This document shows, piece by piece, positions 16,603 to 25,499 of a DNA stretch of 64,000 nucleotides (its first letter is position 1; every line of letters begins with the position of its first letter). The notes beneath the pieces are model-generated. The model did no database searches, was not told the origin of the DNA, and saw nothing but the letters and a program-made list of their open reading frames with translations. The DNA comes from Microlunatus elymi. GTDB lineage: Bacteria; Actinomycetota; Actinomycetes; Propionibacteriales; Propionibacteriaceae. The translations under genes and the position numbers were made by a program. Location of the stretch: positions 558,001-622,000 of the forward strand of contig NZ_CP041692.1 in the NCBI RefSeq assembly GCF_007362775.1, read 5' to 3'.

Positions 16603-17550
16603 TCACAACCGCCGCAGCTGCTCGATCAGATGATCATGAAACCCGGCGGCGTCGACGGCAACCGCGACCTCGGCGTTCGCGACCGGCGCGTTTTCCTTGT
16701 CCACAACGTCTTTCCCGACGTATTCGGTGAGCATCGCCCCGCGCATCCGATCGCCGGTCTCGACCTGGACGAACGCGGGCTGGAACGTCAACAGCTCCGG
16801 ACGGGTGACCGTAGCGACCGCCAGCGGATCGTGCATGGCACAGGAGTTGCCGGACGCCTGATCCTGATGCAGGTGGTCGATCCAGGCCACGGTGTATTCG
16901 CCGGCGAACGCGGCGAACGGCCGTTTGTCGGCAGCCAGGCTCAGCGCTTCCTCGCGGGTGAACAGCACCTGCAGCGTCACGTCCAGACCGACCCAGCGTG
17001 TCGGGACCTCGGCGTCCAGCACGATCGCCGCCGCCTCGGGATCGTTCCAGATGTTGAATTCGCCCGGCATCGACGCGCTGTGGGTGTGGCCGTCGAAGAC
17101 GCCGCCCATGATCACCAACGACTTCAGCGAACGCGCGAAGTCGCGATGCAGCCGCAGCGCCAACGCCACGTTGGTCAACGGGCCGACGGCGACCAGGGTG
17201 ATCTCGCCCGGATGGGCCAGCACATGATCGACCATCGCGGCCGCGGCCGGTTGCGGCCGCGGTTCACGTACGACGACACCTTCCGGGAGGGAGCCGACCC
17301 GGGCTCGTGGCCGAAGCAAGGGCCGGTCCGCGCCCCGATACACCGGCAGGTCCGGATGACCCAGCCGGTCCAGCAACTCCAGTGTCAGCGCGGTTGCCGT
17401 GGCCGCGTCGGTGTTGCCGTTGACGGTGGTCACCAGGTCGACCTGGATGCCCGGGTCGGCCAGCGCCAACGCGAGCGCGAACCCGTCGTCGATGTCGCTG
17501 CCGGGGGCGCCCATCGCCAGGTCCACGTCGAGCATGATCCGTTCCACCAT
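16603..17550 (-). CDS. Nucleoside hydrolase (IunH family)
   Basis: Inosine-uridine preferring nucleoside hydrolases split ribonucleosides into base and ribose for salvage. The N-terminal calcium-binding motif appears as LDVDLAMGAPGSDIDDGFAL, slightly longer than the usual DTDxGxDDA. NGNTDAATATA, VGPLTNVALALRLH, MPGEFNIWNDPEAA and the CAMHDPLAVA active-site His-Asp-Pro follow. The family's normal length is just above 310 residues; this one has 315. ATG 17550 is chosen, with GGTGGAG close upstream; GTG 17559 would add three residues. Downstream the gene faces the SGNH hydrolase gene end-on. Confidence 0.87.
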   Translation of the reverse strand: MVERIMLDVDLAMGAPGSDIDDGFALALALADPGIQVDLVTTVNGNTDAATATALTLELLDRLGHPDLPVYRGADRPLLRPRARVGSLPEGVVVREPRPQPAAAAMVDHVLAHPGEITLVAVGPLTNVALALRLHRDFARSLKSLVIMGGVFDGHTHSASMPGEFNIWNDPEAAAIVLDAEVPTRWVGLDVTLQVLFTREEALSLAADKRPFAAFAGEYTVAWIDHLHQDQASGNSCAMHDPLAVATVTRPELLTFQPAFVQVETGDRMRGAMLTEYVGKDVVDKENAPVANAEVAVAVDAAGFHDHLIEQLRRL

Positions 17551-17573
17551 GGGCTCCACCCTCTCAGCCTCCT

Positions 17574-17627
17574 CCGAGTTGTCAGCATCACAACGCGCTA
17601 TAGCGCCCCGTAACGCTGACAGGTCGG
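17574..17627. repeat. Family A 54-bp palindromic element, copy 2
   Basis: Arms CCGAGTTGTCAG and CTGACAGGTCGG enclose an inner palindrome GCGCTATAGCGC. The right arm ends two bases from the efeB stop codon (complement of 17630-17632). Exactly 54 bp, as in the other three full copies. Confidence 0.85.
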
Positions 17628-17629
17628 GG

Positions 17630-18910
17630 TCAGGTGAAGAGGGACTGGCCGACGTATTGTCCGGGTTGGGTGCCGGGTGGGATGGCGAAGATCGCCGAGC
17701 CGGTGTGCTGCAGATACTCGGCCATCGCGTCGCGTGCGACCTTGTTCTGAATCGGGATGTAGTGCGTACGAGGATCGGTCACGTAGGCCATGAAGAACAG
17801 CCCGGCATCCATCCGGCCCAGCCGGGTGCTGCCGTCGAAGAAGTTGTAGCCGCGGCGGAGCATCTGCGCGCCGTTGTTCTGGCTCGGGTGGGCGACGCGG
17901 ACGTGGGAGTCGGTGGCGATCATCGGACCGCTGCGGCCCTTGAGCTCGAAGTCGGGTCTGCTGAATTCGGTGCCACCCGACAGCGGCGCCCCCTCGGCCT
18001 TGGTCCGGCCGATCACGGTTTCCTGCTCCCGCAGGGATTGCCGGTCCCAGGTCTCCACACTCATGTTGATCTTGCGCGTGATCAGATAGCTGCCGCCGGC
18101 CAGCCAGTTGGCACGCGGGTCGGCGCCGCGACGTACCCAGACATGATCATCGACGTCCTGACGATGTTCGGCCTTCAGGTTGGCGGTACCGTCCTTGAAA
18201 CCGAACAGGTTGCGCGGGGTCTGCTGGCTGGTGCTGGTGGAGGAGGTACGTCCGAAGCCGAGCTGGGACCAGCGCAGCGCCACCGTACCGAAGCCGATCC
18301 GGGCCAGGTTGCGGATCGCGTGCACCGCCACCTGCGGATCGTCGGCGCAGGCCTGGATGCAGAGGTCGCCGTCGCTCTGCTCGGCCACCAGTTGATCACC
18401 GGGGAAGTGCGGCAACCGCTGCAGGGCAACCGGCCTGCGTTTGTTGATCTTGAACCGATCCCGGCCGCGATCATCGAGGAAGAGTGACGGTCCGAAGCCG
18501 AAGGTGATGGTCAAACCGGACGGCGGCAGACCGATCGCCTCGCCGGTGTCGTCCGGCGGCGCGTCGTAGTCGCCGGAGGTGGCACCGATGCTGCCGGCGC
18601 CCTGTCCCTGCGTCATCCGTGCGGCGGCCAGCGTCCACGCCTGGAGCAGGGCGATCAACTCCGTACGGGAGGCGGTGGTCACGTCGAAGGCGGCGAAGTG
18701 CAACCGATCCTGCGCCGGCGTGACGATGCCGGCCTGATGCTCGCCGTGGAAGGGGTACGTCCGGTCGCCGGGGGTCGGCTGCTGGGGCTCCTGCTCCCGG
18801 CCCGCCGCGATGGCGGTCCCGCCGGCCATCCCGATCCCCACACCGGCAATCCCTGCACCGGCAGCGAGGAGCCCGCGCCGCCCGACCACGGACTCTTTCT
18901 CCCGCGCCAT
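17630..18910 (-). CDS. efeB: Deferrochelatase/peroxidase EfeB (Dyp-type)
   Basis: EfeB is the secreted heme-containing Dyp-type peroxidase of the EfeUOB ferrous-iron system; it can also release iron from heme. The start carries a twin-arginine signal (VVGRRGLLAAGAGIAGVGIGMAGG), so it is exported folded. Dyp landmarks are GFKDGTANL (the GxxDG motif with catalytic Asp), RVAHPSQN (proximal heme His) and the final FFMAYVTDPRTHYIPIQNKVARDAMAEYLQHTGSAIFAIPPG. ATG 18910 is preferred; a TTG three codons upstream is possible. The gene follows efeO by 17 bases, and family-A copy 2 begins two bases after its stop. Confidence 0.93.
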   Translation of the reverse strand: MAREKESVVGRRGLLAAGAGIAGVGIGMAGGTAIAAGREQEPQQPTPGDRTYPFHGEHQAGIVTPAQDRLHFAAFDVTTASRTELIALLQAWTLAAARMTQGQGAGSIGATSGDYDAPPDDTGEAIGLPPSGLTITFGFGPSLFLDDRGRDRFKINKRRPVALQRLPHFPGDQLVAEQSDGDLCIQACADDPQVAVHAIRNLARIGFGTVALRWSQLGFGRTSSTSTSQQTPRNLFGFKDGTANLKAEHRQDVDDHVWVRRGADPRANWLAGGSYLITRKINMSVETWDRQSLREQETVIGRTKAEGAPLSGGTEFSRPDFELKGRSGPMIATDSHVRVAHPSQNNGAQMLRRGYNFFDGSTRLGRMDAGLFFMAYVTDPRTHYIPIQNKVARDAMAEYLQHTGSAIFAIPPGTQPGQYVGQSLFT

Positions 18911-18927
18911 GATCAACAACCCGCGAA

Positions 18928-20130
18928 TCAGACCACGGCTGCGGTCAGCTTGGACAGCGGTTCGGAGAGCGCGTTGACCGCGTCACTGAGCTGCTTCACC
19001 TGAGACTGGCTGAGCTCGTCGTAGCTGACGAAGCCGTCGCCGGAACGCTGTTGATCAAGGAGTTTCTGCAGCGCGGCGAAGCGGTCGTCGATCTGCGCGT
19101 CGAGCTGAGGGTCGCGGCTCTTCAGGATCGGCCGCAGTCCCTCGAAGGCGACCTTGGCGCCGTCCACGTTGGCCTGGAAGTCCCACAGGTCGGTCCGCGA
19201 CCAGTACTCCTCCTCGCCGGTCACCTTCCCGGTGGCCACCTCGTCCATCAGGCCCTTCGCGCCGTTGCCGATCTGATCAACGGTGAAGTTGATCTTGCGG
19301 GTGCGGTCGTACAGCGTGTGGGTGTTGGCCACCAGATCATCGGCGTAGGCCTTGCACTGTGCTGCGGTGAGCGGCCGGTAGCGCTTGGCCCGTTCCGGCC
19401 ACAGGTCCTTCTCGATCCGGTGCCAGCCGGTCCACTTCTGACCCTGCTCCAGATCGGCCTGACGCAGATCCATCTTCGGATCAAGATCACCGAACGACTC
19501 CGCGACCGGCTCGATCCGCTCCCAATGCACGCGGGCCTTCGGATACAGCGCCCGGGCCTGATCGTCCTTCCCGGCGGTGTAGAGCGCGGCGAACTTCTCG
19601 GTCGCGGTGACCAGTTGCTCGGTCTGATCCTTCACGTAGGCGGCGTACTGCTGATTGGCCTGATCCACGAGTTGGCGATCGTCCGCGGTCGCTTGGCTGG
19701 GCTGACCGGAGTCGGAGACGGTGAATTCGGCCCGGATGCCGTCGCCCACCATGCCCGGCTTGCAGGCGGTGAAGTACTTGCCCGGCGTTGCCGAAACCAC
19801 CAGATCACGGGTCAGTCCCGGCCCGATGTTCTCCACCTCGCCGATGATCCGCAACCCGTCGCTGCCGAGCAGGTAGAACTCGTTGATCTTGCCGCCGTCG
19901 TTCTTCACCGAGAACCGCAGGGTGCCCGAAGGCGCGGTGGCGGCGGAGATCGTGCAGGCGTCGTCGTTCGCCTGCACGCTGAGGGCTCGGGCGTCGCTGC
20001 CGTCGTCGGCCGAACGTCCGGCGTTGTTGTCGGTGCAGGCCGCCAGGGGTAACGCCAGCAGCGTGATCGCGGTGGCAGCCAGCGGCAGCCGGAATCGCGT
20101 CAGGCGACCCGGCGTACGGAAGGTGATCAT
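18928..20130 (-). CDS. efeO: Iron uptake lipoprotein EfeO (cupredoxin plus M75 domain)
   Basis: EfeO is the extracytoplasmic component that binds iron for the EfeU permease. The signal peptide ends in a lipobox, LPLAACTDN, so it is a lipoprotein. Residues about 45-140 form a cupredoxin-like domain (FSVKNDGGKINEFYLL, GKYFTACKPG). The rest is the M75 peptidase-like domain with ARVHWERIEPVAESFGDLD and WTGWHRIEKDLW, whose His and Glu residues are the proposed metal ligands. The ATG start overlaps the efeU stop in an ATGA junction (20127-20130), implying coupled translation. The open frame continuing upstream belongs to efeU's shadow. Confidence 0.93.
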   Translation of the reverse strand: MITFRTPGRLTRFRLPLAATAITLLALPLAACTDNNAGRSADDGSDARALSVQANDDACTISAATAPSGTLRFSVKNDGGKINEFYLLGSDGLRIIGEVENIGPGLTRDLVVSATPGKYFTACKPGMVGDGIRAEFTVSDSGQPSQATADDRQLVDQANQQYAAYVKDQTEQLVTATEKFAALYTAGKDDQARALYPKARVHWERIEPVAESFGDLDPKMDLRQADLEQGQKWTGWHRIEKDLWPERAKRYRPLTAAQCKAYADDLVANTHTLYDRTRKINFTVDQIGNGAKGLMDEVATGKVTGEEEYWSRTDLWDFQANVDGAKVAFEGLRPILKSRDPQLDAQIDDRFAALQKLLDQQRSGDGFVSYDELSQSQVKQLSDAVNALSEPLSKLTAAVV

Positions 20131-20996
20131 GAATGGGTCCCCGAGGGTTGAGCGGTTGCGGTGGTGGCAGGGCGCGGTCGATGAGCCCTCCGGGTGCGGA
20201 GAACGAAGATCGTCATCACCGGGACGACGTAGCAGAGCCACACCACCAGCTGCAGGACGGTGGTCGCCGGGGTGAAGTTGAAGATTCCCTTCAGCAGCGT
20301 TCCGTACCACGAGGTGGGCGGGATGGTCGCGGACACGTCGAAGGCGAGATTGTTCAACCCTGGCAGGATTCCGGCCTCTTGCAGGTCGTGTACGCCGTAG
20401 GAGAGCACGCCGGCCGCGACGATGATCAGGAAGCCGCCGGTGTAGCTGAAGAACTTGGACAAGTTGATCTTGAGCGCGCCGCGATACATCAGGTACGCGA
20501 GCACGATCGCGACCGCGATCCCGGCCAGCGCCCCGAGCGCCGGCCCGGCCGCACTGCCACCGGCCGACGTACTGGCCTGGGTTGCGGCCCAGAGGAAGAG
20601 TGCGGTCTCCAGACCCTCCCGGCCGACCGCCAGCGCGGCCACCACGGCCAGTGACCAGCGTGCGCCTTCGGCCGCCCGGTCGAGTTGACCGCGCAGTTGG
20701 CCGGACAGTGACCGGGCCGCGCCGGCCATCCAGAAGATCATCCAGGTGACGAACCCGACCGCGATGATCGACAACGACCCGCCGATGGCCTCCTGGGCCT
20801 CGAAGCTGAGGCCCTTCGGCCCGAACGTGAGCAGTGCGCCGAAGCCGAGTGAGATCAGCACTGCGACAGCGACACCGGCCCAGATCCGCGGCAGCAATCG
20901 GCGCCGGTCGCTCTTGACCAGATACGCGATCAAGATGCTGACCACCAGCGCGGCTTCGAGCCCTTCGCGCAAGCCGATCAGGAAGTTGGCAATCAT
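20127..20996 (-). CDS. efeU: FTR1-family iron permease EfeU
   Basis: EfeU is the inner-membrane iron channel of the system, related to yeast Ftr1p. Two REGLE motifs, in LREGLEAALVV (residues 8-18) and VGREGLETALFLW, provide the acidic iron-binding residues and lie in membrane helices 1 and 4. About seven hydrophobic segments cover the 289 residues. It is the first gene of the operon; the ATG at 20996 has GAAGGAAC ten bases upstream, and an iron box lies 24 bases before it. The operon order U-O-B with tight junctions matches known Actinobacteria and Enterobacteria. Confidence 0.94.
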   Translation of the reverse strand: MIANFLIGLREGLEAALVVSILIAYLVKSDRRRLLPRIWAGVAVAVLISLGFGALLTFGPKGLSFEAQEAIGGSLSIIAVGFVTWMIFWMAGAARSLSGQLRGQLDRAAEGARWSLAVVAALAVGREGLETALFLWAATQASTSAGGSAAGPALGALAGIAVAIVLAYLMYRGALKINLSKFFSYTGGFLIIVAAGVLSYGVHDLQEAGILPGLNNLAFDVSATIPPTSWYGTLLKGIFNFTPATTVLQLVVWLCYVVPVMTIFVLRTRRAHRPRPATTATAQPSGTHS

Positions 20997-21019
20997 GGTG
21001 GGCGGGTTCCTTCGTTAGA

Positions 21020-21038
21020 TGAGGCTCGCCTAACCTAA
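21020..21038 (-). promoter_or_regulatory. IdeR/DtxR-type iron box upstream of efeU
   Basis: The 19-mer ending CTAACCTAA agrees with the DtxR/IdeR consensus TTAGGTTAGGCTAACCTAA at 15 of 19 positions by my alignment. It overlaps the region where the efeU -10 box is expected (TTGCGA about 17 bases upstream fits a -35), so iron-loaded repressor should block the operon. Confidence 0.75.
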
Positions 21039-21179
21039 ATCTATTTCGCCCGGACTCGCAACATGTCCACCCTGTGACCTGGACGACTCACCCCAAAGGG
21101 TCCAGAGTCCGTCGAAGGGCCGTGAACCTGACCAAGGGTCCTGAGCAAGGCGCGCGGACCGAGAACACCACCCACGTAC

Positions 21180-21962
21180 TCAGCGAGGAACCGGCGGGAA
21201 CAAGTCGTCCGGCAGCGAATCGCCGACCTCGAGGCCGAGCGGATCGGTGCAGACATGCCTGCGGCCGTCGTACCTGGTGTCCCGGTCGATGTAGATGTTG
21301 ACGTGTGCGAAGCGGAAGTCGTCGGTGTCGTTGGCATTCGCGGTGTGCGGCGTGTAGCCGTTGTGGAAGGTGACGTCGCCGGCCCGCAGCGGGATGGTCA
21401 CCCGGCGCCGGTAGATCAGATCCGGCGCGGCCTCGAAGAGGTCGTGCGCGTCGGTCAGGTCGATCGCGCGGATGTCATGACGTTCCTGCTGTCCACCGAT
21501 GAAGGTCATGCAGCCGCGTTCCACCGGTACGTCCACCAGTGCCACCCAGGCCGACAACGCGTGCCGACAGCCGGCATGGGGCCAGTACGGCGCATCCTGA
21601 TGAAATTCGGTCGGCGTCTGGTTGTGCGGCGGCTTGATCAACAACTGGTCGTGCCAGATCCGCAGCTCGATGCCGGCCAGTTGAGTAGCCAATCCGGCCA
21701 ATCGGGAGTCCAGCGTGAGCTCACGCAGCGTTTCGTCGCGCTGCCAGATATTGACCACCTGCTTGAACATTCTGTTGTTCGGATCGAGCCCTTGCTCTCG
21801 GCCGAAGACGTCGCGGGCCGCTTCCCGGTAGCGTTCGACCTCGTCGGGTTGCAGAACGCCCGGGATGTGGACGAAGCCGTCGGCGCGGTACTGCTCGATC
21901 GTCGTTGCCGACAACTCGGCTGACACGCCTGCTGCGGGGGCTGCGGTGCTGATGTTCGTCAT
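21180..21962 (-). CDS. Phytanoyl-CoA dioxygenase (PhyH) family protein
   Basis: PhyH proteins are Fe(II)/2-oxoglutarate oxygenases acting on varied small molecules. The sequence shows the N-terminal YRADGFVHIPGVLQPDEVERYR, the HxD iron pair in EFHQDAPYW, the distal His in FHNGYTPHTANANDTDDFR and an Arg for 2-oxoglutarate nearby. Length, 260 residues, is typical. It is transcribed away from an AraC-type regulator 107 bases upstream, whose cupin-like sensor suggests that the pair handles one carbohydrate or amino-acid-derived ligand. The substrate cannot be predicted. Confidence 0.85.
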   Translation of the reverse strand: MTNISTAAPAAGVSAELSATTIEQYRADGFVHIPGVLQPDEVERYREAARDVFGREQGLDPNNRMFKQVVNIWQRDETLRELTLDSRLAGLATQLAGIELRIWHDQLLIKPPHNQTPTEFHQDAPYWPHAGCRHALSAWVALVDVPVERGCMTFIGGQQERHDIRAIDLTDAHDLFEAAPDLIYRRRVTIPLRAGDVTFHNGYTPHTANANDTDDFRFAHVNIYIDRDTRYDGRRHVCTDPLGLEVGDSLPDDLFPPVPR

Positions 21963-22069
21963 GGCCCCATCGTCGCCGTGCGATCCCGCGAATCGCTAGG
22001 ACGCGGCGGGAGATTGATCAGCACAATCCTGCTGCCAACCTCGAGCGCCCTCGTCTAGGCTCGGCAGCG

Positions 22070-22936
22070 ATGGCGATCACCCGCATGCGTCGGGCCGAGG
22101 TTTTCGGTGATGACGCCTATCCGCTGTACAGCGACCGGCGACTGCTCGAGGCGCCGGTGGCCGCGCATGCGCACGACTTCTGCGAGATCGCGCTGATCGT
22201 GTCCGGCCGGGCCGTCTACCGCACTCGGCACGGCAGCCGGGAGGTGGCCGTCGGAGACGTGGTGGCGGTCCGCTCGGGCAGCTGGCACGAGTACCGGTCG
22301 GTGGTCGATTTCGACGTGCTCAACATCTATCTCGGCCAGGAACTGTTCGCCGCCGACCTGGCCTGGGTGCTGGACTATCCGCCGCTGACGAACCTGATCT
22401 TCGGCAGCGGCGATCTGCGGCTCCGGCTCACGTCCGCGGCAATTGATCGAGCCGGCGGCTGGTTGGAACAGTTGTCGGCCTGCAACGAACATCCCGAGAC
22501 GGTGCAATCTCTCCAACAGCGCAGCCTGCTCGGCTGCGTGTTCGCCGAATTCGCCGGCGGCGCGACCGAACTGCTGCATCCCGGCGGCCCGACGGCGCCG
22601 ATGAGTTCGGCCACGCGCGCCGCCCTGCTGGCGATGGCGAACGATCCGGCGCGGTCCTGGACCGCGGCCGACCTGGCGGCGATCGCCGGGGTTTCGCCGT
22701 CCCATCTCCAGCATCAGTTCACCGACCGGCTCGGTGTCAGCCTGCTGGGTTGGCTGAACCACTATCGAGCCGAGCAGATGGCGGTTCGGCTCGCGGCGAC
22801 TGGCCAGTCGGTGGCTCGCATCGGTTCCGAGGTCGGCTGGACCGATCCGAACTACGCGGCCCGGCGCTTCCGGTCCACCTACGGCATGTCACCCAGCGAG
22901 TATCGGCAGCGGTTCGCCTTCACCGCTGATCCGTGA
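22070..22936 (+). CDS. AraC-family transcriptional regulator
   Basis: The N-terminal half is a cupin-type sensor (HAHDFCEIALIVSGRAVYR, VGDVVAVRSGSWHEYRSV). The C-terminal hundred residues are the paired helix-turn-helix AraC domain: WTAADLAAIAGVSPSHLQHQFTDRLGVSLLGWLNHYRAEQMAVRLAATG, then VARIGSEVGWTDPNYAARRFRSTYGMSPSEYRQRF. Full length at 288 residues. It diverges from the PhyH oxygenase gene, its likely target, with a 107-base shared control region. Confidence 0.9.
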   Translation: MAITRMRRAEVFGDDAYPLYSDRRLLEAPVAAHAHDFCEIALIVSGRAVYRTRHGSREVAVGDVVAVRSGSWHEYRSVVDFDVLNIYLGQELFAADLAWVLDYPPLTNLIFGSGDLRLRLTSAAIDRAGGWLEQLSACNEHPETVQSLQQRSLLGCVFAEFAGGATELLHPGGPTAPMSSATRAALLAMANDPARSWTAADLAAIAGVSPSHLQHQFTDRLGVSLLGWLNHYRAEQMAVRLAATGQSVARIGSEVGWTDPNYAARRFRSTYGMSPSEYRQRFAFTADP

Positions 22937-22970
22937 TCATGATCATCTTCGATCCCGTACGGTGGTGCTC

Positions 22971-23783
22971 GTGTCCGCCGACCAACGGAAGTCACCGACC
23001 GAACCGCAGCGCGGAAACCGACCGCCGGCGCACGGACGCCGGCGGATCCTGATCACCGGCGCCTCCTCCGGTCTCGGTGCGCAACTGGCCCGGATCTGGG
23101 CCGACGACGGCCGCGATCTTGCCCTCTGCGCCCGCCGGCTGCCGGAGCTCGAACGACTCCGCGACGAGCTCCTCGACCGGCATCCGCACAGCGTGGTCCA
23201 CGTGTATCAGCTCGACGTCAGCGACGCCGAGGCCACCGAACGGGTGGTCGAGCGGGCGGTTGTTGATCTTGGTGGCCTGGATCGGGTGGTCGCCGGCGCC
23301 GGCATCGGGATGGGCGCTCGGGTGGGCAGCGGCCACGCCGACGTCAACCGCCGGGTGCTGACCACCAACGTGATCGGGACCTGGAACACCGCCGAGGCCG
23401 CGATCCGGCACTTCTGGGATCGGCAGGACGGCCACCTGGTGATCATCTCCTCGATGGCCGCGCTACGCGGATTCGGCGGCGCGATGGCGGCCTACTCGAC
23501 CAGCAAGGCCGCGATCGCCACCCTCGGCGAGTCGTTGCGGTCCAGTCTGGCGCGGCGGCCGATCACGGTCAGCACGATCTTCCCGGGCAACATCGACACC
23601 GCGATCAACGCCGGCAACCCGGACAAGAAGTGGTCGGTGCCGCTGGAGGTCGGGACAGCCCAACTTGCGGCGGCGATCGAGGCCGAGCCCGCCAGCGCGT
23701 ACGTGCCGCGCCGGCCCTGGGCCTACGTCGCGCCGATCATGCGGGTTGCGCCGCTGTCGGTGGTACGCAGGCTGGTCGGTTAG
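22971..23783 (+). CDS. Short-chain dehydrogenase/reductase
   Basis: A classical SDR with a Rossmann fold: ILITGASSGLGAQLARIWA (cofactor glycine motif), VVAGAGIGMG, a Ser in IISSMAAL, and catalytic YSTSK. An Arg after the second strand (CARRLPELERL) suggests NADP preference. The C-terminal part (VSTIFPGNIDTAIN, TAQLAAAIEAEPASAYVPRRPWAYVAPIMRVAPLSVVRRLV) resembles membrane-associated DltE/YqjQ-like SDRs. GTG 22971 gives 270 residues; GTG 22962 adds three. It follows the AraC gene by 34 bases but needs no functional link. Confidence 0.88.
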   Translation: MSADQRKSPTEPQRGNRPPAHGRRRILITGASSGLGAQLARIWADDGRDLALCARRLPELERLRDELLDRHPHSVVHVYQLDVSDAEATERVVERAVVDLGGLDRVVAGAGIGMGARVGSGHADVNRRVLTTNVIGTWNTAEAAIRHFWDRQDGHLVIISSMAALRGFGGAMAAYSTSKAAIATLGESLRSSLARRPITVSTIFPGNIDTAINAGNPDKKWSVPLEVGTAQLAAAIEAEPASAYVPRRPWAYVAPIMRVAPLSVVRRLVG

Positions 23784-23809
23784 CCGGATGCTGTCCGGTG
23801 GGCGAGGCT

Positions 23810-24502
23810 TCAGGCGCCGATCGCGCGGCGGCGTACCAACTCGCCCTTGGTGAACTGGCCGATCTGATAGGTGGACAGGCCGTCGACGACGGCGCCGACT
23901 CCGCCGCCGACCAACGGGATCCGGCGCGCCACCAGCAGCGGCAGGTGCTTGCCGCCGACCCTGGCCACCAACCCGCCGACCACCGTCTCGGAGACCCGCT
24001 CGTCCAGAGCCGGGTCGAAGACCGGTGCGGTGGCGACCGCCATCGGCGACGTCGGCAGCTTGCCGCCGGCCACCCGACGGCCGATCGATTCACCACCGAG
24101 CAGGCACATCACCATCGCGGTCCGCACCCGGCGGTCGTCGATGTCGTACCCCCGCAGGTGGGCGATCGCCGCGATCATCCGGACCTGCACCACGGCCGCT
24201 CCGACGATGTTGGCCGGGATCGCCACCGGCGCCATCACGATGCCGCCGAGATTGGTGACGAAGCCCTGCGCGGTGCCCAGGCGGACGTGGCTGTCGATGA
24301 TCGACTCGATCGCGTCGTCCACCGAGCCCAGCCGTTGCAGGTGCTTGACCGCGGTGCTGCGCGCGCTGGGGAAACGTCCGGTGCCGTCGATGGCGACCGT
24401 GACGATCCGCCGCAGGGCGACGCCCGCCGCCTGCGGTCCGGTCGTAGTCACCGGCTGCGCCAGACGCGCCACCGCACGTCCGACATCCTTGGCTGACGGC
24501 AT
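23810..24502 (-). CDS. EcsC family protein
   Basis: EcsC proteins are found beside or apart from ABC transporters; their activity is unknown. Glycine/alanine-rich amphipathic helices dominate (GTAQGFVTNLGGIVMAPVAIPANIVGAAVVQVRMIAAIAHLRGYD), followed by VRTAMVMCLLGGES and the conserved end VPLVGG-type RIPLVGGGVGAVVDGLSTYQIGQF. ATG 24502 has GGAGGATCG directly upstream; the longer open frame on this strand is the shadow of aat. It is convergent with the SDR gene (26-base gap) and divergent from aat. Confidence 0.85.
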   Translation of the reverse strand: MPSAKDVGRAVARLAQPVTTTGPQAAGVALRRIVTVAIDGTGRFPSARSTAVKHLQRLGSVDDAIESIIDSHVRLGTAQGFVTNLGGIVMAPVAIPANIVGAAVVQVRMIAAIAHLRGYDIDDRRVRTAMVMCLLGGESIGRRVAGGKLPTSPMAVATAPVFDPALDERVSETVVGGLVARVGGKHLPLLVARRIPLVGGGVGAVVDGLSTYQIGQFTKGELVRRRAIGA

Positions 24503-24673
24503 CGATCCTCCGAACTCGAGCTGGGCGCCCGGCCCGGCGCGCCACCAGCGTACGTGGCCGGGCTGGTGGCTGCCCGTCCACCGGAAATCTCGGCGGCGGC
24601 TGTCTCCTCCGGCCGGATCAGGTTGTCGGAGTCGGCTGTGAACCACGCGGCGGCCGTGCCAGACTCTGCAGGC

Positions 24674-25375
24674 GTGCCGAGTTCTACAGACCAGTCGTCG
24701 GTCTTCGGGCCGCCCGGGCGCTGGCCGCAGAGCGACTTGATCGGCATGTCGGAGGAATTCACCCCGGAGCTGGTGGTGGCGGCGTACCGCAGCGGTGTGT
24801 TCCCGATGCCGCAGCACGGGTTTCGTGGCCGAGAGCTGATGGGCTGGTATTCCCCGCTGGATCGCGGCATCCTCCCGTTGGACGGGCTGCGGGTGACGCG
24901 TTCGCTGACCAAGATGATCAAGCGCTACCGGATCACCGTGGACACCGCCTTCGAACAGGTGCTGATCCGCTGCGCGGATCCGAGCCGGCCCGGCGGCTGG
25001 ATCGACGACCGGATCGCGACCGTCTACACCCTCCTGCATCGGGCCGGCATCGTGCACTCGGTCGAGGCCTGGACCTCCGACGACCAGCTGGCCGGCGGAC
25101 TGTACGGGGTCAGCATCGGCGGGCTGTTCGCCGGCGAATCGATGTTCCACGATCCGGTGATCGGCCGCGACGCTTCCAAGGCGGCGCTGGTCGGCCTGGT
25201 CGACATCCTCCGCATGGACGCCCGGCCGCGGCTGCTGGACGTGCAGTGGCAGACCCCGCACCTGGCCGGCCTCGGCGTGATCGAGATCGACCGTGACGAT
25301 TACCTCTGCCGCCTCGCCGCAGCACTTGAACTCCCGTCCCCACGCTGGCCGAAGGGTCCTGCCAACCCCTCGTGA
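24674..25375 (+). CDS. aat: Leucyl/phenylalanyl-tRNA-protein transferase
   Basis: Aat attaches Leu or Phe to N-terminal Lys/Arg of proteins, marking them for ClpS/ClpAP in the N-degron pathway. Signature motifs are VVAAYRSGVFPM, GWYSPLDRGILPLDGLRVTRSL, HSVEAWTSDDQLAGGLYGVSIGGLFAGESMF and ASKAALVGLVDIL, then LLDVQWQTPHLAGLGV. GTG 24674 gives 233 residues, the usual size; upstream codons to 24554 lack conservation. Its stop codon lies at the left arm of a 76-bp nested palindrome. Confidence 0.92.
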   Translation: MPSSTDQSSVFGPPGRWPQSDLIGMSEEFTPELVVAAYRSGVFPMPQHGFRGRELMGWYSPLDRGILPLDGLRVTRSLTKMIKRYRITVDTAFEQVLIRCADPSRPGGWIDDRIATVYTLLHRAGIVHSVEAWTSDDQLAGGLYGVSIGGLFAGESMFHDPVIGRDASKAALVGLVDILRMDARPRLLDVQWQTPHLAGLGVIEIDRDDYLCRLAAALELPSPRWPKGPANPS

Positions 25376-25449
25376 ACAGAATCGCCCGCTGATTGCCCGA
25401 TATCGGCCCGAAATCCCCGATCCGGCACGTTCAGCGGGCGATTCTGTTC
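25374..25449. repeat. Large nested palindrome after aat (family F)
   Basis: GAACAGAATCGCCCGCTGA (25374-25392) and its exact complement (25431-25449) form perfect 19-bp arms. An inner palindrome CCGATATCGG sits at 25397-25406. The left arm begins at the second base of the aat stop codon. It follows the same nested plan as families A and G, and probably acts at the 3' end of the aat mRNA. Confidence 0.8.
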
Positions 25450-25499
25450 GCCACACCGAATCGACTCGGTCTCCATCAGCCAGCTCATAGCATCGTCGC